The position numbers were made by a program, and so were the translations under genes. Below, piece after piece: positions 51,101 to 62,632 of a stretch of 64,000 bases of DNA. Each line of letters opens with the position of its first letter. The first letter of the stretch is position 1. The notes beneath the pieces are model-generated. The model was not told the origin of the DNA. It worked only from the letters and a program-made list of their open reading frames with translations, and did no database searches. Origin of the DNA: Carex sylvatica (lineage: Eukaryota > Streptophyta > Magnoliopsida > Poales > Cyperaceae); contig CAXKVR010000036.1 in assembly GCA_964058845.1 (NCBI GenBank), forward strand, positions 744,001 through 808,000, given 5' to 3'.

Positions 51101-51519
51101 TCTTACTTATTTTAAAATTGATTAATTCTTCTGTTATTTATATATCATATATTTTTCTTCTAATTACCGATGTAATTTTTTCAATTAGTACGACATATTC
51201 ATTAATGAAACTTAGTTGTTACCATAAACTGAATTTAGTGATTTTACGTTAGAATATTTCATATCTTTCAAATAATATGTGATTGGTAATTAGAAAAAAA
51301 TTATTTTTTCATTAAATAAATGTGTTACTTACACATGTAAAGTGCTATGTGTTAAGGAAAATAAATCTAGTGTCATATTATAATGGTGAAATTAAGTTAA
51401 ATTAAGTTTATTTGATAAGTTCAATGATTTAAATAAATTATTTTTAATAAATTATTATATATATATACATAAATTTAATAAAAACGTTAAATTGTCCACA
51501 TAATATCGATTAATCGGCT
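48161..51519. other. Intergenic, no gene
   Basis: No supported gene. 48670-48730 matches part of the 39.6/40.0 kb duplicated block (CAAGTCGTGGCATTTCCAC). 49190-49230 is a TAATC/ATATT microsatellite. 49600-49760 carries degenerate GACCGCC / GGCGGTCC motifs like those of the PMD element. 49950-50090 is a GAACCGG-rich repeat remnant. The small frames have no recognisable domains. Confidence 0.5.
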
Positions 51520-51920
51520 GCATATCCCCACATATGCTTAAAACTCATTTTTGTGTATTCAATGTCCAAATGGTTGATCTGAACCGTTAGATGTGATCTC
51601 TATATTGAAATGTGCTTGGAGACCAAATTTTACATTTTTCTGAATTTTTTTACTATTTATTAAGCCACTTTGAAAATCGCTGATCCAACGGTGGCTTAAC
51701 AAAATAGTAAAATCAGAAGTCATTGTTGGATCAGCGATTTTCAAAGTGGCTTAATAAATAGTAAAAAAAATTAGAAAAATGTAAAATTTGGTCTCCAAGC
51801 ACATTTCAATATAGAGATCACGTCTAATTGTTCAGATTGACCATTTAAATATTAGAAACACAAAAATGAGTTATAAGCATATGTGGAGATATGCTTATAG
51901 AAGCATAGTAGCCAACCCTC
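51520..51920. mobile_element. Foldback MITE, family 1 copy 4 (left tip lost)
   Basis: Matches the copy at 34510, but the left arm begins at GCATATCCCCACATATGC, lacking about 30 bp of the tip. The right tip AGCATAGTAGCCAACCCTC is present. Confidence 0.85.
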
Positions 51921-51935
51921 TCTCTATATATATAT

Positions 51936-52392
51936 ATAATTTTATTTTGAAAAATTATCTTATACGAAAACGGGTAAAATAATGATTTAGTAAGCAATGA
52001 ACTGATTTAGTACATACATAATTGATCTACTTGTATTAATGCATAATTACCCCTTATTTCCGTTGGAATTTACACGTAGCAAGCAAGGAAAGTTTTACTG
52101 CACTGGTTGTATAACGAATTGAACTGATCTACTTGTGTCCCTTGAGCCATTTAGTTTCTATAACGAATTGATCATGCTGTTTATTTTATCTTCACCTGTA
52201 ATTGGTGAGACATCAGAGGTTGTACTGCATTGGTCATAGAAAACTTACGAAATTTTTTACAAAATGACTTACTCTGATAAAAAGTCAGTCAAAATAGACT
52301 CTTCAAACTTCAAAGTAGCTTAATAAATAGTAAAAAATTCCAAAAAATATAAAATTTGGTCTCCAAGCACATTTTAATATGGAGATGACATC

Positions 52393-52425
<33 letters not shown>

Positions 52426-53225
52426 ATTTTGAAAAATTATCTTATACGAAAACGGGTAAAATAATGATTTAGTAAGCAATGAACTGATTTAGTACGTACA
52501 TAACTGATCTACTTGTATTAATGCATAATTACCCCTTATTTCCGTTGGAATTTACACGTAGCAAGCAAGGAAAGTTTTACTGCACTGGTTGTATAACGAA
52601 TTGAACTGATCTACTTGTGTCCCTTGAGCCATTTAGTTTCTATAACGAATTGATGATGCTGTTTATTTTATCTTCACCTGTTATTAGTGAGACATCAGAG
52701 GTTGTACTGCATTGGTCATAGAAAACTTACGAAATTTTTTACAAAATGACTTACTTTGATAAAAAGTCAGTCAAAATAGACTCTTCAAACTTCAAAGTAG
52801 CTTAATAAATAGTAAAAAATTCCAAAAAATGTAAAATTTGGTCTCCAAGCACATTTTAATATGGAGATGACATCTCTATATATATATATATATATATAAT
52901 TTTATTTTGAAAAATGATCTTATATGAAAACGGGTAAAATAATGATTTAGTAAGCAATGAACTGATTTAGTACGTACATAACTGATCTACTTGTATTAAT
53001 GCATAATTACCCCTTATTTCCGTTGCAATTTACACGTAGCAAGCAAGGAAAGTTTTACTGCACTGGTTGTATAACGAATTGAACTGATCTACTTGTGTCC
53101 CTTGAGCCATTTAGTTTCTATAACGAATTGATCATGCTGTTTATTTTATCTTCACCTGTAATTGGTGAGACATCAGAGGTTGTACTGCACTAACTTACGA
53201 ATTTTTTTACAAAATGACCTATTTC
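51936..53225. repeat. Three-copy tandem repeat, about 480 bp
   Basis: Units start near 51936, 52418 and 52896 (periods 482 and 478), each beginning ATAATTTTATTTTGAAAAAT; the third is truncated near 53225. Units 1 and 2 end in a foldback-element arm (AATTTGGTCTCCAAGCACAT) plus a (TA)n run, so the tandem unit includes a captured MITE arm. Copies differ by only a few bases. Confidence 0.9.
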
Positions 53226-53679
53226 GATAAAAAAAAGTTAGTCAAAATATCATAGATTTAAATTAATTTAAAAATGATGACTATAGAACATCAATGTGTT
53301 TATTTAAAGATGATAACTTCTGCTACCACCTTGTCCAAGAAAAACTAATCAACAAAGAAAATGAATGGGAGTAAAACTAAGAGAATGAAAAAATTTATGT
53401 TATTGGATTCAGAAAAATATTTTATCAAAGAATTTGAAAAGATAATATTTTGACTTACTTTTTTTTTGTAATGTAAGTCATTTTGTAAATTTCTCTGAAA
53501 ACTTACAGCACAAGAGAAAGTAATACTTCTGTTTTGTATGGTGGTGGGGAGCTGATTGGGAACGAGTTCACACTTGTCATCATCTCTAGTCTTGTAAGAC
53601 AGGATATGTCCACTGTGGAGATAGTGTTCAGTGCATTTAATACTTCAATAGTTCAATAGCAAATATAATATTCGTTGAA

Positions 53680-54400
53680 CACACAGCTAGAGCTGCAAAC
53701 GAATAAAGCTGAATCAAACTTATCTCATTTTGAATTTGAGTTTAATAAGATTCGAACCAAACTGATTTAATTTGTTTTGATAACGAATTAATTTTGAATC
53801 GAATTAATTGTGAACTACAAATTTTTCGAATGAAAGTCAATCGAATTACGAACTACAATTTTTTTTGATAAACCTGGTTATACCGGTAATTTATGCATTA
53901 ATTTTCTCCTCGCGAAACAAAATTCACACGGTTTCCTTTTACCTTTCACGAATTCACACTGATTGATTATGGGCCAGCTTAAGATTCCATTACCTTTTAC
54001 GCTGTTGGATTGATTAAAATCACGAAGTGGACCTAATCAAATGAAACTTATTCCACTATTAATATGATACGCTGCTCAAACATTTTACAAGTTACCATTA
54101 TATTAACAATTTTGAGCTCTAATATAAGTTTGGTTTCTGCTTTATTAAATATTGATGGTTGAATCCATTAGTTATATTATTTGAGATTCAAACCTAAATA
54201 GTTCGCGAATCAATTTTGAACGAATTATATCCAATTTGAGTTTGATGTGAATAAGATTCAAACCGAACTGATTTGATTTGTTTTAGAACGAACTAAATTC
54301 AAATCAAATTAATTGCGAACTTTTTTCGAATCAAACTCAAATCAAATCATGAACTACGAATTTTTTGTGCAACCCTACACTTACACACAGTAGATATTTT
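53680..54400. repeat. Degenerate GAATTNAATT repeat, possible hAT-like element
   Basis: Starts TAGAGCTGCAAACGAATAAA and ends TTTTGTGCAACCCTACAC, weakly inverted ends, with many GAACTAAATTCAAATC-type internal repeats. A target duplication is not clear (ACACACAG occurs near both sides but not adjacent). Confidence 0.4.
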
Positions 54401-54429
54401 TTTGATAAATCAGAACGCTGTACTATTTA

Positions 54430-54740
54430 ATTTAGGGTAATTATAATTTTCCCCACCTATCCATCCCCCATTTATCTCCTAACTAACTAACTAACTTACC
54501 ATTTTAACTGTAACTATCATTTCTAACAATCTTTATTTCTTTCCTCTTTCTCCTTTTCTCTTCCACCTCTATTTTTTTCTTTCACATCCATCTTCTTCTC
54601 CTATCTCCGCCTCCCACCTCCGCCTCCCCCACCTCCGCCTCCTCCCTCCCTCTCCCACCTCCGCCTCCCACACCTCACCTCACCTCCGCCTCTACCTCCC
54701 TCTCCCACCTCCGCATCTCACCTCCGCCTTCGTTTTTCCA
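54430..54740. repeat. CCACCTCCGCCT-rich block (copy 1)
   Basis: TTAATTTAGGGTAATTATAA leads into a CT tract and CCACCTCCGCCTCC repeats. The same series recurs at 63390-63800. A reading frame on the opposite strand (54741-54995) has no domain. Confidence 0.75.
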
Positions 54741-55808
54741 TCAATAAGATCCCTCCCTCTTACACTTTCGCCTTGATTTTTTCCGTCTATACCTGCTGCT
54801 CCCGCTCCAGTAAACGTTATGTCGGAGATCATCCGTCACTCCATTCCAATTAAGGACGCCTCTGTCGGGGATGAATACTTCAATGTGTATAAATGAATAC
54901 TTCAACGTGTATGAATGAAAACTAAAGCACATCTCTATTGGGTCAGATCCATCACTGTCGACCATATCAAAATAATTTTGTATATGTGGATGCAATTAAT
55001 TCCTTTCATGTCTATGTTTTCCTTCCTCATTAAGTAGCGAGTTTTGCAAAGAACAAAGTTTTTATTTAATGATGAATTAGGCCACTGCATACTAAGTAAA
55101 TGACATAAAAATAAATTTGAAGAAAATAGAGTTATATGAATGAATACTTGATGTCTTAGATGTTAATACTTCAACGTGTATGAATGAATACTCACGTGAC
55201 AAGATATTAATACTTGTGCAACGGACAACGCGAAAGTATGTCAACATGTATCTCATTTGAAAGATAAAATTGTGTAGAAAATGTTCGTGGTTTTAGATTT
55301 ATAAAATTATTTACATATCATCAGAAATATTGGTTAGATTGAACGGAGAAAAAAAAATCCACCTCTAAAAATGTGTAAAAAATGGATGAGTGATGTTTTC
55401 AGTTTTTATATTTGCACTTGCACAACGATGATGAATACTTTCTCGATAAGAGATGAATACTTGTGCAACGGACAACCCAAAAGTATGTCATCATGAATTT
55501 CATTTGAAAGATAAAATTATTTAGAAAAATATTCGTGGTTTTACATCACCGATCGTCAGAAATATTAATTATATTGAACAGAGAAAAAAAACACCTCTAA
55601 AAATGTGTAAAAGATGGATGAATGATGTGTCCAGTTTTTATATTTGCACCTGTTGACGAGGATGAATACTTTCTTGATAATGAATGAATACTTGTGCAAC
55701 GAACAACTCGAAAGTATGCTATCATGGATCTCATTTGAAATATAATATTATGTAGAAAACATTTGTGGTTTTAGATTTGCAAAATCCTCACCGATTGTCA
55801 GAAATATT

Positions 55809-56585
55809 TCGTGTTCTAAATAGCTAGCTATAACGGCGCTATAGCTTTTCCGGACCATAAACGCTACACTATGAGATAAAAGTGCGCTAACTCAGCTACG
55901 ACCGCTATAGCTGTAATAGCTGACCACTATTACCGCTATGTGCGACGCGATATTGCTACCGCTATGCTACAAGGGTTTTTTTTTTACAATTTATATGGAT
56001 TTCTGTTCTTCTATTCTTATTTTTAATTCTACATGGTCTTCTACGATAAGTATACTAAACCAAACTATATGTTTCTGTTTTTATTTGTGCATAATTTATT
56101 CTCTCATTCGATATTGAGAAATATTCAAATATTAATTCTTTCTTTTGATTGCTCTTCATATAGTATTCATTTGTAAAAGTGTTATCATTTGTTTCAATTG
56201 AAAGCTGATTTTGATTATTAGTATTATTATAATAAATAAAATATTTAAATATGTATACTGACTTCATTTACCTTATAAAATTAATTATTTTTTTTCTATT
56301 ATAATATGTAATACTATGAAATATGAACTATTAAATAATATTACTTTTTAGATTCTTTTTTTCCTTCTTATTTGCGTAATTGATAAAAAGTATAGACTTA
56401 GATTAGTTATGATTTAGTTGTTATCTCAATTCTCCTATTGATTATGTTGATAATTAGTAGAAATATAGAATATAAAATTTGAAAAGGAAAAAACGCTATG
56501 TATGATAGCTTCTGCTATAGCTACGCTATTCGCAATACTTTTTTTTCTCCCTGCTATGCCGCTATAAATGCTATTTAGAACCTTG
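55809..56585. mobile_element. hAT-type MITE (GTTCTAAATAGC ends)
   Basis: 777 bp, ends TCGTGTTCTAAATAGC and rc CAAGGTTCTAAATAGC, with exact 8-bp duplication GAAATATT (55801-55808 and 56586-56593). Rich in GCTATAGC motifs near both ends. No transposase. Confidence 0.88.
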
Positions 56586-56745
56586 GAAATATTGATTAGA
56601 TTGAACAGAGAAAAAAAAAACCACCTCTAAAAATGTGTAAAAGATGAATGAGTGATGTGTTAAATTTTTATATTTACACTTGCACAACGAGGATGAATAC
56701 TTTCTCCATAAGGGATGAATACTTGTCCATCGGATAACTCAAAAG

Positions 56746-57527
56746 CTATGTTGCATGGATACAGATACGGATACAGCGATACGGCAATTTTCAAAATTCT
56801 AAGATACGATACGCCTATTATATATGTTAATTTAATTATATTATTAATTCAATATTTATATTATACAACAGAAAAATAATTTAATAATTTCAACACTTAT
56901 ATTATTAATTTAGTTAGTTAATAATTTAATTAAATGCGATATAGCGTATATAAGTTTCACAAATTAATTCAGTATTTAACAATGGTATTTAATTTAGCGA
57001 TCCATTACATCTAAATTAAGTGCCACATAAAATCTTTTATCAATTCGTCCGGATATAAAATTTTGTGGGTTAGTCCCACGAGCATAAACAAAACCGAAAA
57101 TGGGAGTATATGTATCACTTGCATTAAGTTTGCAATTGTTAATTGAAGAGAGAGAGTAGCTGTTAGAAATTGAATATTATAATATAATGAATTGCCCTTC
57201 ATAACTCTCTCGTGGCCACGTGAAGGCATTGGAGAGGAGAGAAAATAGCATACCCCACACCCCACGTGATTCCCTTTGAATAAGGGTACGAATTGAGACA
57301 GCGGAGGAAGTGAAAATATAACAGAACGTATCGCTCCCGTGTCGTGCGCCTAGACAGCCGTATCATTGCTGTTCAATAGGTATCGGAGACCGTATCGGAT
57401 GTTAAAGGATACGCCACGTAGACCGATACGTCAGCTGGCGTATCGGATACGTATCGTGGTCGTATCGAATGCGTATCGGTATCTGATACGGATACGGAGC
57501 CCAATGTAAAGTATCGGAGTAATGTAG
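56746..57527. mobile_element. hAT-type MITE (GATACGGATACGG family)
   Basis: 782 bp, ends CTATGTTGC and rc CTACATTAC, with exact 8-bp duplication CTCAAAAG (56738-56745 and 57528-57535). Both ends carry GATACGGATACG / CGTATCGG repeats. No transposase. Confidence 0.88.
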
Positions 57528-58439
57528 CTCAAAAGTATGTTATCATGGATCTTATTTGAAAGATAAGATTATATAGAAAATATTCGTAGTTTTAGATTTG
57601 TAAAATTTCTCACCGATTGTCAGAAAATATTGATTATATTGAACGGAGAAAAAAAAACACCTCTAAAAACGTGTAAAAGATGAATGAGTGATGTGTCCAA
57701 TTTTTATATTTGCAGTTGCACGATGATGATGAATACTTTCTCGATAGGACATGAATACTTGTGCAACAGACAACTCAAAAGTATGTCATCATGGATCTCA
57801 TTTGAAAGATAAAATTATGTAGAAAATATTCGTGGTTTTAAATTTGCAAAATTCATCACCGATCGTCAGAAATATTGATTAGATTGAACGGAAAAAAAAT
57901 TCACTTCTAAAAACGTGTCCAGTTTTTTTTTTTTTAAATACTTGATATATTAGGTATGAATACTTTTAATGTTATATATGAATGTTCGATGTGTTATAGA
58001 TGGATAATTGCGCGCCAGTTGTAAAATTTTTCAAATATTAGGTGGTCCTCAAATAGTAAGTGGTCCCCTAGATAGTTAGTAGTTATTGTAGTAGTTAATG
58101 AGTGAAGAATAAATGAGAGATTGTTACGAAGATAGCTTGGTGCTCCCTTTAATTTATTGAAATAAAAATATATGTCTATATATAGCACTTTAGCATACAA
58201 ATTCAATTGCGTCAATAGATCTTTAAACAACATTTTCTTTTTTGGCTCCGATAATGTACACTTCAGTATTTTAAAAAAATATTATTATCAAAAATTAAAC
58301 ATGCATTCTTTTAAAACATCGTAACATGTGAAACTCTAATTTATTCTGCATTCGTATCGTCTATCATAATAATGTATCATAATAATAATAATGTAGAAAG
58401 ATTTCTACGGACAGATGTTAAAGAAAGGAAATACTGAGT

Positions 58440-58846
58440 TAATGAAACCCGAGTCAGTTTATGGTAATATGCATTTTACCAATCAATCAGTATCATTAAT
58501 TAATATTTTTATTTTCAAAGTTCATACAATTGTTTCGAACCGTTCAACACGATCTTCGTATATTAAAGACCAAATTTTTTATGTATATTTTTTAATTTAC
58601 TTACTATATTATTAAATAGATAGAAAATCAATTTTCTCCGATGATCCATAATTTAGATCAAGTAATTTTTTATTTATTTAAAAATAACAAAAGAATTCTA
58701 AAAAATAAAATTTGATATACAAATACATATTAACATGCATGAAGATTATGTTTAATGAGTATGATAAACCGTTTGAACTTAAAAATGAAAATTTGAATCT
58801 GTAGTATAAATTAATATGTAATATGCATATTCACTCATGAGACCCT
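58440..58846. mobile_element. Foldback MITE, degenerate
   Basis: Two arms carry the general foldback block in opposite orientation (TTCGAACCGTTCAACACGAT ... AAACCGTTTGAACTTAAAAA), with a centre near 58640. The tips are too degenerate to set exact ends. Confidence 0.55.
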
Positions 58847-58946
58847 TAGAAGATAAAAGGGTTATTTTATGTGGTCCTGCCGTGCCAATTGGGTAGTGTA
58901 GCACCTACACTAAATTATTTTTTGTACAAAGAAAGACTGCGTTTAC

Positions 58947-58986
<40 letters not shown>

Positions 58987-59693
58987 TGCTTATCAATTTC
59001 TTTCTGTTCCTTTTGTTATTAATTATTACCGACATATAAAACACCAAACATGTAGAAAGATGCTGTTGAAAGCTTTAATTTTCACATGACTTTTCTTTAA
59101 TAAGTTGTTGATTCAATAATACAAAAAAAAAAATGAAATTTGTTATTTTATTTTCTTCATTCTTTTATTTCACAATAATATTAAAAGCATAAGAAATATT
59201 TCAGCTCTGACATTAAAAATATTATTGTTTATGTCAATACAAAATTGTGTGGAAAATAATATTTTTTAAGAATTATCTTGCTTACTGATGTAATGGGAGA
59301 AAACAATTTACATTTGTAAGAAATTTTTACAAATTTTTATTATTTTTTCAGATAGTTAGAAAATCACTTGATATAAAAAATTTGGACCATCCGAATGTAG
59401 TAATTTTCTACCTATATATTTGAATAAGGGTAAAAATATTCTAAAAATATATATAAATTTTGGTTTCTAAGTACATATTTCATATAGAAATCATGTTTAC
59501 CGGTTCGGATCAACTAATTAAAATTTGAAAATAAAAATATAATTTTATATTACAAATCAATCCGTAATTATGATAGCCTCACTCTTAAACCAATTATACC
59601 GAAACACCACCAAAATTCGTACTTCGTAGTTCCTACAGGAATTCCAAATTCCTGTCGTCATGAAAGAAAATTGAATATTTGACCCTAGACATC
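58847..59693. other. Repeat-derived spacer
   Basis: 58871-59065 repeats the TTGTACAAAGAAAGACTGCG block of 39.6 kb, with a pure (TA)n run at 58950-58984. 59300-59584 is one arm of a family-5-like foldback element ending GATAGCCTCACTC. No gene. Confidence 0.55.
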
Positions 59694-60932
59694 CCGACAT
59701 TTTTAAAAATACCCAAAAAAACAAAAACAAATTATTAACTGAGTTTTAGAAAAAAAATTTAAAAATGCCTAAATCGTACATAATATATACGGTCCGGAAT
59801 TAAAATTTCGGACCGTATATAATATTTACGGTCCGGTTCTTTTTTTTTTTCCAGACCAAATATAATATTTACAGTCCGGAATTTGTTTTTTTTTTTTTTT
59901 TAAGAGGGTTTAGGGTTTATTGGAATTTAATTTATTTTATATTTGGAGATTATGTTATTCAGTTTGTTTGGAATTTAGATTAGTTTGAATTGTTAAATTA
60001 GAGTTTTGTATGAATTTTATTTGTATGAATTGTTAAGTTAGAGTGCTTCTGAGGCCAATTTTGCACCTCTGGTTAACATAGCAGAACATCTTCAAAAATT
60101 ATGAAAATTGACCGATATGCAGTCTTGACATCGTAGAACAAGACTGTGAAGTTTCATACAAAATCTCAAAACATAAAACTAGCCTTTGGTCTAGTGGAAA
60201 AGACACATGGTCTCTATATAAGAGGTCATGGGTTCGAAATCTGGATGAGGAAAATTCTTTATTATAATAACAAGGGTATTCAATAGTTGGATGGCTTGAC
60301 CTCCAACCTTTACTCAAAAAAAAAAAAAAAAATCTCAAAACAAATCTCGAGGTATCATCTCTCAAAAATTGCTCGAACTGCTGAAGGAGTACTTCTGATC
60401 TCAACTTTGCACCTCTGGTTAACATAGCAGGACATCTCCAAAAATCATGAAAATTGACTGACATGCAGTCTTAACATCGTAGAACAAGACTGTGAAGTTT
60501 TTATACAAAATCTCAAAATAAATCGTGAGATATCATCTCTCAAAAATTATCTGAACTGCTGAAGGAGTGCTTCTGAGCCCAACTTTGCACCTCTAGTTAA
60601 CACGTATTGTATAAAACTTCACAGTATTGTTCTACGATGTTAAGACTGCAAAATTGGGCTCAGAAGCACTCTAACTTAACAATTCATACAAATAAAATTC
60701 ATACAAACTTCTAACTTAACAATTCAAACTAATCTAAATTCAAAACAAACTGAATAACATAATCTTCAAACACAAACTAAACTAAATTCCAATAAACCCT
60801 AAACCCTCTTAAAAAAAATAATTCCGGACCGTATATATTCTGTACGGTTTGGGCATTATTTTAAATTTTTTCCTAAAATCCGGTTATTCTTAATAATTTA
60901 TTTTTCCTTTTTGGTATTTTTAAAAATGTCGG
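59694..60932. mobile_element. Mutator-type (9-bp TSD) element, second copy of the CCGACATT family
   Basis: 1239 bp. Ends CCGACATTTTTAAAAATACC and its complement, with exact 9-bp duplication CTAGACATC (59685-59693 and 60933-60941). Same ends as the element at 31773, but the subterminal palindromes are built on GGACCGTATA / TATACGGTCC instead of AACCGTGG. The interior holds direct and inverted copies of a block with GACATCGTAGAACAAGACTG and an inserted SINE. A long minus frame at 60099-60464 runs through this and the SINE and is not a gene. Confidence 0.88.
60174..60330 (+). mobile_element. tRNA-derived SINE
   Basis: About 155 bp. A-box-like TGGTCTAGTGG, B-box-like GGGTTCGAAATC about 45 bases later, an A-rich tail (60316-60330), and a flanking duplication AATCTCAAAACA on both sides. 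This arrangement is typical of plant Pol III-transcribed SINEs. It is inserted in one copy of the repeated block inside the element at 59694-60932. Confidence 0.82.
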
Positions 60933-61290
60933 CTAGACATCAGACATGCGCCTGGAAGGCGATTTCGTATCCTCTGAGTTAACTCAAATTTTGAGTTAAG
61001 ATCTAGACCGTCCGATTCAAATCCACACTAATATTAAATAGCCTCGTGCGTTATAAGTATGGACCAGATTTGTCCGAATTTTGATCACACAGCCAAAAAA
61101 ATTAACGCAATAGATGCGTTAATGCAGATGATATGGCTGGAACCACCACAAAATAATAATAATAATAAATTGATCTGTTGACTGACTGAATTCCAAAAAT
61201 TGCAAATTCCCTGTTACATTTTCTTTGTTACGCAACCCCATAATGGCGAGGTGAAAAAATAAAACAAATAATTTAAATAAGTGTTAAAAG

Positions 61291-61846
61291 TAGGGCTGTC
61301 AAAAAAGCTCGCGGCTCGTGGTTCGCTCGCGGCTTAGTTCTAGCTCGTTCGCTAACAGCTCGCTCAGTAATGGACTAAGCTGTTAACGAGTTAGCTCGGT
61401 TCTGGCTCGGGCCAAAATAAACGAGCTGAGCCAAGAGGCAACTCAGACCGGGCCAGTTCGGCTCGTTAAGCTATAGTGGATTTAGGGTTTAACCCTGTAT
61501 AATTTTAAGTCTAGTTTCATTTTTAAAGACGTAATTATGCAAAATTGATGTATTTTTGATCTAGAAAAAAAGGATATAGAGTTCAGTTGCTTGAAGATGT
61601 GCCTGCTAGACGATTTCTTAATTTTTTATATTTTTATATTTTTTTAATTTGTATAATAGTAGTTCAATAAAGTCCAACAAGCCAGCTCGTCAGCTCGCGA
61701 GCTAGCTCGGACTAACTTGTCACGAGAGAGTTAGGAGTTTTTGGCTCGGGTGACCTAAGTTCAGTTCGCTCGGTCTAGGCTCGGGCCAAAATAAACGAGC
61801 CGAGCTAAGGTCTAGCTCGGCCCGAGCCAGCTCGTTTACACCCCTA
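61291..61846. mobile_element. hAT MITE (TAGGGNTGT ends, AGCTCG-rich)
   Basis: 556 bp. Ends TAGGGCTGTC and rc TAGGGGTGT, with exact 8-bp duplication GTTAAAAG (61283-61290 and 61847-61854). Subterminal GCTCGCGGCTCG / CGAGCCGAGCT repeats are typical of this plant hAT MITE type. Non-autonomous. Confidence 0.9.
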
Positions 61847-62164
61847 GTTAAAAGCATATATATATTTCAAATACAATAATCATTTTGGAGAAATTTAGTT
61901 ATTATGGTAATAGACATAATCGATTTTACGACAACGCCTTATTCAACAATTTGATAATAAAATTTAAACCAGTGATTTTAAAATGATGATCGAACAAGAT
62001 AAAGAGCTCTGTTATTGAGCTTCTCCCTTCCTCGCTCAATTGAAAGCTAAGAAGGTTATTCGAAAGAGATAAAGGAGAGAGATAGAAAGAGAAACTGCAG
62101 CACATTGAACCCCAAACACTACAAGTCAAGTCACTAGATTTATTTTTTATAAGAATTTTGTTTT

Positions 62165-62540
62165 CAAATTTCAGACATATACGACCTCTCATACGAACGA
62201 AGGCGGATCCAGAATTTAAGCATAGGAGGTGCTAAATAATATGATATAAAAAATATATATAACACAATATAACATAAGATGAGAAAATCCTTCACTATTT
62301 AAAACCCTTTAATTTAAATATTTTTATAGGGGGGCTTATACAAATTTCAGACATATACGACCTCTCATACGAACAGGGGCGGAACCAGAATTTGAGCATA
62401 GGAGGTGCTAAATAATATGATATAAAAATATATATATATAACACAATATAACACAAGATAAGAAAATCCTTCACTATTTAAAATCCTTTAATTTAAATAT
62501 TTTTATAGGGGGGCTTATACATGTAAAATGAACAATATAA
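62165..62540. repeat. Tandem duplication of about 174 bp
   Basis: The block starting CAAATTTCAGACATATACGA and ending TTTTTATAGGGGGGCTTATA occurs at about 62165-62340 and 62340-62520. Copy 1 contains the left half of the hAT MITE below plus its flank. Confidence 0.85.
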
Positions 62541-62624
62541 TATAATTTTTATATACTTGGTAATAAATAAATTTCAAAGTTGGGATGGCTTAGCACCCCT
62601 AGGTATAGGTAAGTTTCACCTCTG
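62374..62624. mobile_element. hAT MITE (CAGGGGCGGA ends), 251 bp
   Basis: Left end CAGGGGCGGAACC, right end rc CAGAGGTGAAAC, with exact 8-bp duplication CATACGAA (62366-62373 and 62625-62632). The ends are of the classic plant hAT type. Confidence 0.85.
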
Positions 62625-62632
62625 CATACGAA

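Larger units (their letters stand above)
55130..57930. repeat. Tandem array, unit about 235-250 bp
   Basis: Repeated unit containing GATGAATACTTGTGCAACGG, ACTCGAAAGTATGTCATCAT, CTCATTTGAAAGATAAAATT, CACCGATCGTCAGAAATATT and CACCTCTAAAAATGTGTAAA. Copies start near 55200, 55449, 55679, 56713 and 57750. Two transposon insertions split it. Confidence 0.85.

Noticed and set aside
60179..60260. Possible tRNA gene (A and B boxes)
   Set aside because: Does not fold to a cloverleaf by eye and has a poly-A tail with target duplications, so it is called a SINE.
60099..60464. 121-codon minus-strand frame
   Set aside because: Runs through a SINE, its poly-A (read as a Phe run) and an internal repeat of a transposon.
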